Shown piece by piece: positions 52,692-63,996 of a DNA stretch of 64,000 nucleotides (positions within the stretch are counted from its first letter, which is position 1; each line of letters opens with the position of its first letter). Under the pieces are notes generated by a model. That model did no database searches. It worked only from the letters and a program-made list of their open reading frames with translations, and had not been told where the DNA came from. Made by a program: the position numbers and the translations under genes. The stretch lies in NCBI RefSeq assembly GCF_007991175.1, contig NZ_BJXV01000004.1, forward strand, positions 1 to 64,000, in the 5' to 3' direction. This stretch comes from Halovibrio variabilis (GTDB lineage: Bacteria; Pseudomonadota; Gammaproteobacteria; Pseudomonadales; Halomonadaceae).

Positions 52692-53816
52692 CTATTTCAG
52701 CGCTGCTACCACGGCCTGCCCGCGGCGCTCACGCAAGGCTTCCCCTAACGCTGCCCCTTTATACCCTTCGGCTATCAGTACCTGAGGGCTAACCTCTTGG
52801 GCAGCTTGCCAGGCGCTTTTGAGCCGACCAACCTGCTCAGGCGCTAGCACCTTGACTAGCGCTAGCTGCGCCTCAACCTGTTCGGGCTTACGCCAACCAT
52901 CCAAGCGCTCCAGCCAGCGCAGCACCTGCGGGCCATCAAACTCAGCGGTTAACAGCGCATGGGTGAGCGCTGCTTGGCGGGCTAGCTGGGCGACGGCGTT
53001 AGGCAGTTTGAGTCGTTCTGCCAAGGCATCACGCTGCTCAGTGGTTAGTGGTGATACCAGCTGCGCATAGCGCCAATGGGCCACCGGCATTGAGCCGCTT
53101 TCGGGCACCTGAGCCAGCGCCGCCAAGCCCTTCTCTAGCCCCTCGCCGACCAACTCTGGCCACCATACGTTGAGCGCATCGCAGCGCTCAAGGGTGGTGA
53201 AGTAGACCTCTGGGCTAGGCTCACCCAGGGCTTTTTCGGTTTCGACCCACACCCGCTCAGCGGCCAGATGCTCAAGTTCGCCGCTGTGGCTCACCTGAAG
53301 CATCAGCGCCAGGGTTTCAGGCGCAATAGTGAAGCCCAGGGACGCATAGCGAGCCAGAAAGCGCGCGGTTCGCAGCACCCGCAGCGGGTCTTCGCTAAAC
53401 GCTGAAGAGATATGCCGCAGCACGCGCTGCTCGATATCGCCCTGACCATTAAACGGATCGGTTAATTCGCCATCGGTACGCTGGGCAATCGCGTTAATGG
53501 TTAAATCACGCCGCAGCAGATCCTCCTCCAGCGTGACATCAGGGCTGGCGTGAACGTCAAACCCGGCATAGCCGTGGCCGGATTTGCGCTCGGTACGGGC
53601 CAGGGCGTACTCCTCGGCGGTTTCTGGATGCAGGAAAACCGGAAAGTCACGTCCCACAGGCTTAAAGCCGCGCTTGCGCATGGCCTCTGGTGTCGCGCCC
53701 ACCACTACCCAGTCATTGTCATAGACCGGCCAGCCCAGTAGCGCATCGCGCACGGCGCCGCCCACCCGATACACGTTTAAGCCCGCGAGATGTGGATCGC
53801 TATTGGTCTCTTTCAC
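52692..53816 (-). CDS. cca: CCA-adding tRNA nucleotidyltransferase
   Basis: A 374-residue class II nucleotidyltransferase that builds or repairs the CCA end of tRNA. Head domain: VYRVGGAVRDALLGWPVYDN with DNDWVVVG (metal-binding D-x-D), then RRDLTINAIAQRTDGEL and EDPLRVLRTARFLARYASLG. The C-terminal region is shorter than E. coli Cca (412) and I see no HD dipeptide where the HD phosphohydrolase motif should be (the aligned region reads HWRYAQLVSPL), so that side activity is probably lost. Its first base overlaps the stop of apaH upstream. Confidence 0.93.
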   Translation of the reverse strand: MKETNSDPHLAGLNVYRVGGAVRDALLGWPVYDNDWVVVGATPEAMRKRGFKPVGRDFPVFLHPETAEEYALARTERKSGHGYAGFDVHASPDVTLEEDLLRRDLTINAIAQRTDGELTDPFNGQGDIEQRVLRHISSAFSEDPLRVLRTARFLARYASLGFTIAPETLALMLQVSHSGELEHLAAERVWVETEKALGEPSPEVYFTTLERCDALNVWWPELVGEGLEKGLAALAQVPESGSMPVAHWRYAQLVSPLTTEQRDALAERLKLPNAVAQLARQAALTHALLTAEFDGPQVLRWLERLDGWRKPEQVEAQLALVKVLAPEQVGRLKSAWQAAQEVSPQVLIAEGYKGAALGEALRERRGQAVVAALK

Positions 53817-54634
53817 TACGGTCTGCTCCGTTGATGACTCGCCACGCTGGTTCGCTCACCGCTATCCAAATTGAGCGCGGTTAGCCGCTTCCCCCAAACG
53901 CAACCCGTGTCCAGCGCTTCAACGGGTACCCGCGCCAGCGGGGTATTCCCCTCCAGAGCAGCCCAGTGCCCGAAGAGCAGCCGGGCATCATCACCACGTG
54001 GGTATTGAAACCAGGGCAGAAAGCCCGCTGGGGCGCTATCCAGCCCCTCTTTGGCGGCAAAGTCCAAACGCCCCTGAGCATCAATAAAGCGCATCCGGGT
54101 CAGTACATTAACAATCAGGCGCAGGCGATCCATGCCGTCTAGATCGTCATGCCAGCTATCTGGCTGGTTGCCAAATAGCTGGGCTAAAAACTCCCCGGCT
54201 TTTTCACCCGCCAATGCCGCCTGCACTTCACGCCCCAGCGCTTCAGTTTGCGCCACGCTCCATTGAGGCAACAGCCCGGCGTGGGTCATTAGGGTCGTGT
54301 TTTCAAACACGCTAAGCGGTTGGCTCTGTAGCCAATCCAGTAACGCTTCGCGATCAGGGGCGTCAAGAATATCGCTCAGCGTGTCGTTTTTTTTAAGCTT
54401 ACCGCCGCCGCGGGCCACCACCAGCAAATGAAACTCGTGGTTGCCCAGTACGCTGCGTGCGGCGCTACCCAGCGCGCGGACTTCTCGCAGGCACGCCAAA
54501 GACCCTGGTCCACGATTGATTAAATCGCCCACTAGCCATAGCGTATCCCTGGCGGGGTTGAAGCTCAGCTTTTCAAGAAGGGCTACAAATTCGGCGTGAC
54601 AGCCGTGCAGATCGCCGATCGCATAGGTACTCAT
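53816..54634 (-). CDS. apaH: Symmetrical bis(5'-nucleosyl)-tetraphosphatase
   Basis: A 272-residue metallophosphoesterase hydrolysing Ap4A to two ADP, and removing Np4 caps from RNA. Metal motifs: YAIGDLHGCHAEF, LWLVGDLINRGPGSL (usual GDLVNRGPxS), SVLGNHEFHLL, and MTHAGLLPQWS. Length matches ApaH (about 280). Follows apaG in the conserved surA-pdxA-rsmA-apaG-apaH order. Confidence 0.96.
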   Translation of the reverse strand: MSTYAIGDLHGCHAEFVALLEKLSFNPARDTLWLVGDLINRGPGSLACLREVRALGSAARSVLGNHEFHLLVVARGGGKLKKNDTLSDILDAPDREALLDWLQSQPLSVFENTTLMTHAGLLPQWSVAQTEALGREVQAALAGEKAGEFLAQLFGNQPDSWHDDLDGMDRLRLIVNVLTRMRFIDAQGRLDFAAKEGLDSAPAGFLPWFQYPRGDDARLLFGHWAALEGNTPLARVPVEALDTGCVWGKRLTALNLDSGERTSVASHQRSRP

Positions 54635-54677
54635 AAAGGGCCTCTTAACAAACGTTCGAACGTCGCTAACATCCGAT

Positions 54678-55055
54678 TTAATGCAATTGGAGCGGTACCG
54701 CTAGCCTGAACGGGGTAATGACCACTTCAAAAACCCGCTGGGTGGAGGTATCTAACAATGTATAGGCACCCTCCATCACTCCCACCGGGGTTTGGAGAAC
54801 GGCGCGACTGGTGTAGCGAAAGCTCTGACCGGGACCAATCAGCGGCTGCTGGCCGACAACGCCCTTACCGCGTACTTCTTGGCATTCGCCGCCGCCTTGG
54901 GTAATTTTCCAGTAGCGCGCCATTAACTGAACGCTGTGAGGGCTTTTATTGTGGACGCTAACGGTATAGCTAAATACGTAGCGTGACTCACCATCACTGG
55001 ACTCGTCATCGCGGTAGACGGGCGCAACACTCACCTCAATCGCTAAACCACTCAC
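54678..55055 (-). CDS. apaG: ApaG domain protein
   Basis: A 125-residue single-domain protein of fibronectin-III-like fold. Conserved blocks: YVFSYTVSVHNKSPHSVQLM, RYWKITQGGGECQEVRGKGV, VGQQPLIGPGQSFRYTSRAV, then TPVGVMEGAYTLLD. Binds pyrophosphate-containing compounds in some members; physiological role unclear. Its ATG overlaps the rsmA stop (ATGA). Confidence 0.95.
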   Translation of the reverse strand: MSGLAIEVSVAPVYRDDESSDGESRYVFSYTVSVHNKSPHSVQLMARYWKITQGGGECQEVRGKGVVGQQPLIGPGQSFRYTSRAVLQTPVGVMEGAYTLLDTSTQRVFEVVITPFRLAVPLQLH

Positions 55056-55879
55056 GCTTGGCCACCCCGCTCGTCGCCTGCCTGCTCATCGGCGGCGACA
55101 CGGTTGGCAATCGTCACGTACTCTGCCACGGTCAAGGTTTGCGGGCGGCGGATGGGATCAATACCCAGGTCTTCCAAGGTCTCGGGGCTCACCCGCCCTT
55201 TGAAGTTGTTGCGCAGCGTTTTGCGTCGCTGGCCAAAGGCAAGTTTCACCAACTCAAACAGCAGCACTGGATCATCGGCCGTATGGGGCAGCGCCTCATG
55301 GGGGGTTAAGCGCACGATTGCCGAATCGACCTTGGGGCGTGGTACAAACGCTTCCGGCGGCACAATAAACAGCTGCTCGACCTGACAGTAATACTGCGCC
55401 ATCACCGAGAGGCGCCCCCAATCGGCGCCGCCGGGTTCGGCGGCTAAGCGTTCAACCACCTCTTTTTGCAACATAAAGTGCATATCGGCGATCGCATCGC
55501 CAGCGGCCAGCAGATGTATTATCAGCGGTGTGGAGATGTTGTAGGGCAGGTTGCCTACTACGCGCAGCGCTGGCCCATCGCCTTTGAGCACGGCAAAATC
55601 AAACGTCAGCGCGTCGCCTTCGTGGATCACGAAATCGGGGTAGTTGAAAAACTGTACGCGCAAACCAGGAATCAGGTCACGGTCGAGTTCAATGACTTCT
55701 AAATGTCCGGTGGCGTCCAGCAGCGGCTCGGTCAGCGCCCCCTGGCCTGGGCCGATTTCGACGAGGCGATCCGTCGAGCGTGGGCCAACGGCGCGAACGA
55801 TCCGCGAGATAATGCCGAGGTCACGTAAAAAGTTTTGACCAAAGCGTTTACGAGCGCGGTGTTGGGGCACGGTAGACAT
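55052..55879 (-). CDS. rsmA: 16S rRNA adenine dimethyltransferase
   Basis: A 275-residue SAM-dependent enzyme dimethylating A1518 and A1519 of 16S rRNA (KsgA). RKRFGQNFLRDLGIISRIVR at the N-terminus, SAM site VEIGPGQGALTEPLL, catalytic NLPYNISTPL, and the C-terminal KLAFGQRRKTLRNNFKG. An AAGGA ribosome site 10 bp before ATG 55879 and the usual short N-terminus favour that start over 55909. Confidence 0.97.
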   Translation of the reverse strand: MSTVPQHRARKRFGQNFLRDLGIISRIVRAVGPRSTDRLVEIGPGQGALTEPLLDATGHLEVIELDRDLIPGLRVQFFNYPDFVIHEGDALTFDFAVLKGDGPALRVVGNLPYNISTPLIIHLLAAGDAIADMHFMLQKEVVERLAAEPGGADWGRLSVMAQYYCQVEQLFIVPPEAFVPRPKVDSAIVRLTPHEALPHTADDPVLLFELVKLAFGQRRKTLRNNFKGRVSPETLEDLGIDPIRRPQTLTVAEYVTIANRVAADEQAGDERGGQA

Positions 55880-55932
55880 CAAACGGTGTTCCTTGGAAGG
55901 CGGATTCAATCGGGCGTATTTAGTAGAGAAAG

Positions 55933-56997
55933 CTAAGCAGTCGCAGACAATCGCTGCGCGGCTAAGCGGCGGGCAAGGGCGATAGCGACGTTTAGGCTAC
56001 CGGGGTCTGCAACGCCTTTGCCAGCCAGATCCAGCGCAGTGCCATGATCGACTGAAGTACGCACCAGCGGCAGTCCCAACGTAATATTAGCGGCCTGACC
56101 AAAGCCTGCGTATTTTAACACTGCTAAGCCTTGGTCATGGTACATCGCCAGTACCGCATCGACACCTGCCAAGTGCCTGGGGGTAAACAGAGTATCAGCC
56201 GGCAGCGGGCCAAGGATATCCACACCTTCAGCGCGCAGGGCATCCAGTGCAGGAATCATAATATCCAGCTCTTCGCGCCCGAGGTGGCCATCCTCACCGG
56301 CGTGAGGGTTTAAGCCACACACCGCAATACGCGGTTTGGCTATCCCAAACTGGCGCTGCAAATCGGCGACCAGTAAGCGGCTGATTCGGGTGACCCGCTC
56401 AAAGGTGATAGCGTCGGCGACCTTGCGCAGCGGTAAATGGGTGGTTACGAGTGCAACGCGAAGATCGCCACTGCCCAGCCAGCCTGGGGCGCTGGCATGC
56501 AGCGCCGCGTCGGTGGCCAGCATCATCACCACCTCATCAACGCCGCAGGCATCGCGCAGCCATTCGGTGTGGCCGGTAAAACCTGGGTGGCCGCCTTCGA
56601 TAATCACGCCTTTGTGCAGCGGCGCGGTGACCATGGCAGCAGCCAGGCCTTTTTGGCAGGCATCGACCGCTAACGCCAAGGTGGCCAGCACGTAATCGGC
56701 GTTAGCCGGGTTAAGCACACCCGGCGTCGCCGGCTCATTCAGTGCAACCGGCCACACCGGCAACACCTTGTCGCCACCTGGACACTCGCCGGGCGAACAC
56801 TCGACCAGCGTCACATTGAGCCCCAGCGCTGCGGCACGCTTTCGTAGCATAGCGGGATCGCCAACTGCCACCGTATTAGCGGGCAATCCCCCTTGTGCCG
56901 CCAGCATCAGCGTTAGCTCGGGGCCAATGCCCGCCGGTTCGCCAGTGGTGACCACCACTGGCGGGGCGTTATCTGGCATTAAAGTGCCCGCTTCCAT
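55933..56997 (-). CDS. pdxA: 4-hydroxythreonine-4-phosphate dehydrogenase
   Basis: A 354-residue NAD-dependent enzyme of pyridoxal-phosphate synthesis. VVTTGEPAGIGPELTLMLAA at the start, APLHKGVIIEGGHPGFTGHT with metal/substrate His, CGLNPHAGEDGHLGREE and MYHDQGLAVLKYAGFGQAAN near the C-terminus, all classic PdxA. The ATG at 56997 shares a base with the surA stop (TAATG); an ATG at 56979 with a weak AGCGGG site is an alternative that would remove six residues. Confidence 0.96.
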   Translation of the reverse strand: MEAGTLMPDNAPPVVVTTGEPAGIGPELTLMLAAQGGLPANTVAVGDPAMLRKRAAALGLNVTLVECSPGECPGGDKVLPVWPVALNEPATPGVLNPANADYVLATLALAVDACQKGLAAAMVTAPLHKGVIIEGGHPGFTGHTEWLRDACGVDEVVMMLATDAALHASAPGWLGSGDLRVALVTTHLPLRKVADAITFERVTRISRLLVADLQRQFGIAKPRIAVCGLNPHAGEDGHLGREELDIMIPALDALRAEGVDILGPLPADTLFTPRHLAGVDAVLAMYHDQGLAVLKYAGFGQAANITLGLPLVRTSVDHGTALDLAGKGVADPGSLNVAIALARRLAAQRLSATA

Positions 56998-58049
56998 TAG
57001 AGACGAATATCAACAAAGGCCTGCGAGCGGATCTCTTGCTGCCAGGCTTCTAATTCCTCGTTGGCGCGGCGCTGGAAGATCGCTTGGCGAACCTGTTCGC
57101 GCTGACTCTCTTGAGTGACGTCCTGGCGACGACGCTCTTCCACTTCAATGATGTGGTAGCCGAACTGGGAGCGCACCGGCTGCGATACTTGGTTAACGCT
57201 TAACTCGCGCATCGCTTCTTCAAAAGCAGGAACGGTTTGACCGGGGCGCACCCAGCCCAGCTCGCCACCGTTGAGCGCGCTGCCGGTGTCGTCACTATAT
57301 TCCCGCGCCACCGAGGCAAAATCCTCACCTTGCGCCAGGCGTTCGCGAACTTCTTCTGCGCGCGCGCGCGCCTGACTTTCATCGCGATTAGGGGTCAGCT
57401 CAATCAACACATGGCGAGCACGGATCTCTTCGATAAAGCTCTGACCACTGGATTGACCCGGCTGCTGATTAATAAAGCGTTCTACATCGCGGTCGCTGAC
57501 CGATACCCGATTGCGGATTTGGCGCTGCTGCACCTGACGCATCAACATTTCACGGCGAACATCTTCGCGTACGCTGGCCAGCGTCATGCCATCGGCTTCT
57601 ACGGCATCGGCAAACTCATCCAGCGTCATGCCGTTGGATTCGGCAATTGAGCGCACCTGGCGGTTCAACTCGGTGTCATCAATAGTGAGGTTGGCCTCTT
57701 CCGCCATCTGCAGCTGAATCTCTTCCATCACCATGCGCTCAAGCACTTGGCGCTCTAGCTGCGTGCGCGGCGGAAGGTTGCCACCCTGCGACTGGTTTTG
57801 CTGCTCGATTTGCGCCACGCGATCGTCTAACTCACTGCGCATAATCACATCGTTATTCACCACGGCCACCACGCTGTCTAACGCTTGGCGCTGGGTGGAT
57901 TGGAAATCCTGCGTTTGCTGTGCTTGTACTGCAAACGGGGCAAGCGCAAGGCCTGCGCCTACACACATCGCCAGCAGGCTACCCGCAGAGAGCTGTTTCA
58001 TGTGGCCTAGCAGGGGCATACTCATTTTCATAACAAACGTCTCTTTCAT
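56997..58049 (-). CDS. surA: Periplasmic chaperone / peptidyl-prolyl isomerase SurA
   Basis: A 350-residue exported chaperone for outer-membrane proteins. Signal peptide (LALAPFAVQAQ), the SurA N-terminal helical domain (LDSVVAVVNNDVIMRSELDD), then one parvulin domain (RARHVLIELTPNRDESQARA, GSALNGGELGWVRPGQTVPA, VSQPVRSQFGYHIIEVEERR). E. coli SurA (428) has two parvulin domains; only one is evident here, as in many halomonads. The start is uncertain: ATG 58031 has an AGAGA site at better spacing than 58049. Follows lptD, whose assembly it serves, by 21 bp. Confidence 0.95.
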   Translation of the reverse strand: MKETFVMKMSMPLLGHMKQLSAGSLLAMCVGAGLALAPFAVQAQQTQDFQSTQRQALDSVVAVVNNDVIMRSELDDRVAQIEQQNQSQGGNLPPRTQLERQVLERMVMEEIQLQMAEEANLTIDDTELNRQVRSIAESNGMTLDEFADAVEADGMTLASVREDVRREMLMRQVQQRQIRNRVSVSDRDVERFINQQPGQSSGQSFIEEIRARHVLIELTPNRDESQARARAEEVRERLAQGEDFASVAREYSDDTGSALNGGELGWVRPGQTVPAFEEAMRELSVNQVSQPVRSQFGYHIIEVEERRRQDVTQESQREQVRQAIFQRRANEELEAWQQEIRSQAFVDIRL

Positions 58050-58070
58050 TAGCCATTCGATGGAGGTCGT

Positions 58071-60521
58071 TTACAGGGCCGTTGGACGATAGCCAGGAAT
58101 GGTCTGTTCAAAATAGCTATCCGCATCCTGGCCAACGCCGCCTAAGCCACGGAATACGAAGCGCAAAAATAACCCGCGATCGTTAAAGTCATCGTCGATG
58201 CGGGCGGTGTCGTCGTCATCTACCCATTCGCGCCAGACTACCTGCAGGCCGTAACAGCAATTGTTCCACTGCACGCCCGCCAGCTGCTCAAGCGGCCGGT
58301 CGTTAGTTTGATCGTGCAGGTAACGACCAATCAAATCAATGCTGGGACTGGCTTTCCAGGCCAACGACAAATCCCATTCTTCTCGACTGTAGTCGCGAAA
58401 GCCATCATCGCCGGGCAATACGCCGGGGTCGAACCCTTCAATCTCCCAACGGTAGCCAAGGTTCACGACGTGCCCTTCGGGATGGCGATAGCGTACATCA
58501 ACGCTTGAACGCTCAGTGCGGTCACGGTGGTCATCGTAAAGCCATTCAGCCCCACTGCTCCAGCGATCGTTGATCTGCCAGTCAAGGCGACTCACCAGTG
58601 GCGAACGGTCTCGGGTGGCTTGGTAGCGGCTTTCGGGATTGACGTTGGGGTTATCTTCGGGCCGGTCGGGTAGGGTATCTGCATTGCCTTCGCTATCGAT
58701 GCGGCGGTCATCAAAGTAAACGCTTTGGCCTACCCCTAACGAGAGCCGATCGCGACCCGATGCGTCTTCCAGTAGCCGCGACTGCATACCGTAAGAGAGT
58801 CGATTAATATCCCCCACGCGGTCAGCCCCCGAAAAACGCCGTGCCGACCAGAGCTGATCCCAGGAAAAGGGCCGTTCACTGCTGTCAAAATCGGGGAGCT
58901 CGCTTTGGTCGGTGCGCGGCACGTAGGCATAGTTAAGTCGCGGCTCAAAGGTTTGGCGATAGTCGCGCCCGCCCAAGGCGAGTTCACGTTCAAATACCAG
59001 CCCGCTATCGATGGAGGTAACGACGACACTGCGACTAGGTGTGTCACTACGTTGGGTAGCGCGCTCGCCGTAATCTAACGCATAAGCGGTATTCCAAAGC
59101 TCGGTACGCGGCTCCAAATAGCCCCACGGCCGCTCGAAGCGGCCACCCACAGCGGGGGTCAGATGCAAGCGGGTACCCGTGGCTGCCTCACGCTCGGGCA
59201 CCCGGCGCTCATCCACATCGCGCCAGAAATAGGTCGCGTTAGAGCGCCACTGGGTATATAGCCCATTGTCAAACTGCCAGTTGGCGCTAGCACTCACGCT
59301 CGGCAACCGATAAAAGGGTTTGTCGCTATCGCTTAGCGGGTCTTCCAGGCGCTGAAAACCCTGAGCGCGGGCGTCTAACTGCCAGCGCTGGCCGCGGTAA
59401 TCGACCTGGGCTAAACGCTCCATACTGGTGCGATCATTGCTGCCGAACTCACCGCCAAAGTCGTCAAAGTAGCGCCCGTCACTGGCCGCCCCGTAGCGCA
59501 GGCGGTAATTGCTACGCTCGTTAACCCGCCCCGCATGGCGGGCGTCCACGTACCAGCGATCATCGCCTGCAAAGCGATTTTCAACGCCCCCGGAACCGCC
59601 GTTATCGCTATTTAAATAGCCGCCTTCGAAGATACCTGAACTTTCATCGAGCAAATAACGATATTCACCATTCAGCAGCAACCCGTGGTCGGTCATCCAG
59701 CGCGGCGTGATGGTCGCGTCTTGATTAGGCGCGATATTCCAATAAAATGGCTGGGCGTAATCTACCCGGTCGCTGGAAAAGCCAATTGAAGGCGATAGCA
59801 GTCCAGTATGCCGGCGGTCATCAATGGGAAAACGTAACCAGGGCCAGTAAAACACCGGCACATCTTTGACGTGCAAACGGGCATGGCGGGCAGTGCCAAA
59901 GCCTTCAGCCTGGTTCAGGCGAATATCGCTGCTTACCAGTTGCCAGCTGTTCTCACCGGGGTCACAGGTAGTAAAGCTTGCATCCTGCAGGCGGTACTCA
60001 CTTTCGCCGGTCTGCTCCAACTGCCGCGCCTGTCCACGCAAATGCTGCTCGTAGAGCACGTAGTGACTGTTGCCCAGCGTGGCGCGATCTTCGTTTAGTC
60101 TGAGCATGGCTTGCTCGCCGCGCACCAGAGCGAGTCCATCGCGTATGGCGACATTCCCTTCTGCATCGACCTGCTGGCGGTCGGCAGGTAAAAACACGCG
60201 TTCGGCTTCCACTTCTTCATTGCCGCGGCGTAACACAACATTACCGCGCAGCAACGCTTCGCCATCGGCGGCGTAATCGACAGCGCTGGCCTCTAACGTG
60301 AGGGCTTCGGGATTAGCGTCCGCTGGCAGGCGGTAGCCGGGCATCACATAGCGCCCACGACAGAGTTGGCTCGCCGCCTCTTGCTCCCCCCAGGGTTGCC
60401 AATCCAGCGCTTCTGCAGGCATGGTTTGGTCTTGAGCCAACGCCGTCAACGAGGCGCCTGCCAGTAAACTGCCCGCCAGCGTATGCGCAACCGGCGAGGT
60501 GCGCGAAAATCGCTTGCCCAT
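58071..60521 (-). CDS. lptD: LPS-assembly outer-membrane protein LptD
   Basis: An 816-residue outer-membrane translocon that inserts lipopolysaccharide with LptE. Signal peptide (SLLAGASLTALAQ), N-terminal OstA/jellyroll domain (about 60-210: EVEAERVFLPADRQQVDAEG), then the 26-strand barrel beginning at FYWPWLRFPIDDRRHTGLLS. Cysteines at LCRGRY, TTCDPGEN and the tandem WNNCCYGLQVVWREW fit the inter-domain disulphides. AAGGA 8 bp before ATG 60521 is preferred to an open start at 60539. Head of the lptD-surA-pdxA-rsmA-apaG-apaH run; divergent from amgK. Confidence 0.96.
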   Translation of the reverse strand: MGKRFSRTSPVAHTLAGSLLAGASLTALAQDQTMPAEALDWQPWGEQEAASQLCRGRYVMPGYRLPADANPEALTLEASAVDYAADGEALLRGNVVLRRGNEEVEAERVFLPADRQQVDAEGNVAIRDGLALVRGEQAMLRLNEDRATLGNSHYVLYEQHLRGQARQLEQTGESEYRLQDASFTTCDPGENSWQLVSSDIRLNQAEGFGTARHARLHVKDVPVFYWPWLRFPIDDRRHTGLLSPSIGFSSDRVDYAQPFYWNIAPNQDATITPRWMTDHGLLLNGEYRYLLDESSGIFEGGYLNSDNGGSGGVENRFAGDDRWYVDARHAGRVNERSNYRLRYGAASDGRYFDDFGGEFGSNDRTSMERLAQVDYRGQRWQLDARAQGFQRLEDPLSDSDKPFYRLPSVSASANWQFDNGLYTQWRSNATYFWRDVDERRVPEREAATGTRLHLTPAVGGRFERPWGYLEPRTELWNTAYALDYGERATQRSDTPSRSVVVTSIDSGLVFERELALGGRDYRQTFEPRLNYAYVPRTDQSELPDFDSSERPFSWDQLWSARRFSGADRVGDINRLSYGMQSRLLEDASGRDRLSLGVGQSVYFDDRRIDSEGNADTLPDRPEDNPNVNPESRYQATRDRSPLVSRLDWQINDRWSSGAEWLYDDHRDRTERSSVDVRYRHPEGHVVNLGYRWEIEGFDPGVLPGDDGFRDYSREEWDLSLAWKASPSIDLIGRYLHDQTNDRPLEQLAGVQWNNCCYGLQVVWREWVDDDDTARIDDDFNDRGLFLRFVFRGLGGVGQDADSYFEQTIPGYRPTAL

Positions 60522-60591
60522 GTTCGTTATCCTTGGCATCCAGAATCGGTATTATACAGCCCGCATGATGCCCGACCAGCAAGGAGCTTGC

Positions 60592-62282
<1,691 letters not shown>

Positions 62283-62285
62283 CCT

Positions 62286-62705
62286 ATGCAGCCGCGTTAT
62301 TTACGCAAGGCGATCGCTGACACGCCGCGGGTAGCCGTCTATGGCACACTCAAGCAAGGCTTGAATAATGCCCATTGGTTGAAGGGCGCCACGCTGCTGG
62401 GGAACGACCGCACGACCGCCCTGACGCTCTACGACATCGGCCCCTACCCCGGCGCCAAATGGCGGCCATCCAAGGGCGTCACCATTGAGGTTTACCGGGT
62501 CAATGCTGACCACTTAGCCGCGCTCGACCGCCTGGAGGACTACCGCATTGATGCGCCCACCCAGGGTGAATATGACCGCCAGCGGCTCATCACCTGTTTT
62601 GGCCTCGCCTGGGTGTATCTTTACAATCCCAGCGTGCTGGGCAAGCCAGCCATTCGCGAAGGCGGTTGGCCAATACCTTCCACCGATCATCAACATCAAC
62701 GTTGA
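62286..62705 (+). CDS. Gamma-glutamylcyclotransferase-like (AIG2) protein
   Basis: A 139-residue protein of the GGCT/AIG2 fold. The substrate-binding loop is VAVYGTLKQGLNN (YGTL motif), followed by WLKGATLLGNDRTTALTLYD and ALDRLEDYRIDAPTQGEYDR, where the ExY/E pair carries the catalytic acid (the Glu-Asp of LEDY). Members cyclise gamma-glutamyl groups or act on related compounds; substrate unknown. Just 3 bp after the murU stop, likely the same transcript. Confidence 0.82.
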   Translation: MQPRYLRKAIADTPRVAVYGTLKQGLNNAHWLKGATLLGNDRTTALTLYDIGPYPGAKWRPSKGVTIEVYRVNADHLAALDRLEDYRIDAPTQGEYDRQRLITCFGLAWVYLYNPSVLGKPAIREGGWPIPSTDHQHQR

Positions 62706-62776
62706 GGAGAGGCGCGCAGGCCAAGAAATGTTATGCTGCGTTATTTATTGATCGTCGCCTAGATTAGGAGAACAGC

Positions 62777-63205
62777 GTGAAAGCACGGGTGAAATGGACG
62801 GAAGGGCGTCAATTTGTGGCGGAATCGGGGAGTGGACACAGCGTGGTGATCGACGGCCCACCCGACCACGGCGGCCGCAACACAGGGCCTCGCCCAATGG
62901 AAATGCTGCTGATGGGCATGGGCAGCTGCACTGCTTTTGATATCTTGAACATACTTGATAAAGCGCGGGCCGATGTGACCGACTGCGTTGCTGAGCTAGA
63001 CGCCGAACGCGCCGATGAAGTGCCCGCCGTATTTACCAAGATCCACGTGCATTTTGTGGTGTCTGGGCACGCGCTGAAAGAGAAGCAGGTTGCCCGCGCG
63101 GTTGAACTCTCCGCTGAAAAGTACTGCAGCGCATCGATCATGCTCGTTAACGGCGGCGTTAAGATCACCCATTCCTTTGAGATTATTGAGGAGGCTCGGA
63201 CGTGA
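62777..63205 (+). CDS. OsmC-family protein (YhfA-like)
   Basis: A 142-residue OsmC-fold protein. Family blocks: [20 protein letters not shown], then [20 protein letters not shown] with the redox Cys, and [20 protein letters not shown] with the second Cys. OsmC/Ohr relatives reduce organic hydroperoxides through the paired Cys, but the YhfA subgroup has no proven role. Overlaps the speD start by 4 bp, so co-translated with it. Confidence 0.87.
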   Translation: MKARVKWTEGRQFVAESGSGHSVVIDGPPDHGGRNTGPRPMEMLLMGMGSCTAFDILNILDKARADVTDCVAELDAERADEVPAVFTKIHVHFVVSGHALKEKQVARAVELSAEKYCSASIMLVNGGVKITHSFEIIEEART

Positions 63206-63996
63206 CAGACAATCTCCGGCTCCACGGGTTTAACAACCTGACCAGCTCGCTGAGCTTCAACATTTACGATATCTGTTATGCCAAGACCGAAGAGCAGACG
63301 GCGGCTTACATCGATTATATTGATGAGCTCTATAACGCCGAGCGTTTGACGCAGATTCTCAAAGACGTCACCAATATTATCGGCGCCCACGTGCTCAACA
63401 TCGCCCGCCAGGATTACGAGCCTCACGGCGCCAGCGTGACGATCTTGATTGCCGAACATGAGCTTGATGAAACCGCGCCCGAGCAAATTGAGCCGGGTCC
63501 AGGACCGCTGCCCGAGACGGTGGTTGGGCACCTGGATAAAAGCCACGTGACCGTGCACAGCTACCCTGAGTCGCACCCCGACAACGGCATCAGCACCTTC
63601 CGCCTGGATATTGACGTCTCCACCTGTGGACATATCAGTCCGCTAAAAGCGCTGAACTACCTGATCCACAGCTTCGATTCAGACATAGTCACCATGGATT
63701 ACCGGGTGCGCGGCTTTACCCGCGATGTAGACGGTAAAAAACTGTTTATCGATCACGGTATTACCTCCATCCAAGACTACCTTGCTGAAGATACGAAGCA
63801 TGCGTATCAGATGATGGATGTCAACGTGTATCAGGAAAACATGTTCCACACCAAAATGCTGCTCAAAGACTTCGAACTGGATAACTACCTATTCGGCACG
63901 TCGCGTCGCGATATTACCTTTGAAGAAGCCCGGGACATTGAGGGACGCCTGCGTAAAGAGATGCTGGAAATCTTCTACTCCCGCAACCTGGACTAA
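63202..63996 (+). CDS. speD: S-adenosylmethionine decarboxylase
   Basis: A 264-residue pyruvoyl enzyme of the E. coli-type (class 1A) family, making decarboxylated SAM for spermidine synthesis. The self-cleavage site, where the pyruvoyl group forms from Ser, is in [17 protein letters not shown] (Lys-Ser). Further signature: [40 protein letters not shown] and [20 protein letters not shown]. Length equals E. coli SpeD (264). The stop is 4 bp from the window end. Confidence 0.97.
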   Translation: MTDNLRLHGFNNLTSSLSFNIYDICYAKTEEQTAAYIDYIDELYNAERLTQILKDVTNIIGAHVLNIARQDYEPHGASVTILIAEHELDETAPEQIEPGPGPLPETVVGHLDKSHVTVHSYPESHPDNGISTFRLDIDVSTCGHISPLKALNYLIHSFDSDIVTMDYRVRGFTRDVDGKKLFIDHGITSIQDYLAEDTKHAYQMMDVNVYQENMFHTKMLLKDFELDNYLFGTSRRDITFEEARDIEGRLRKEMLEIFYSRNLD

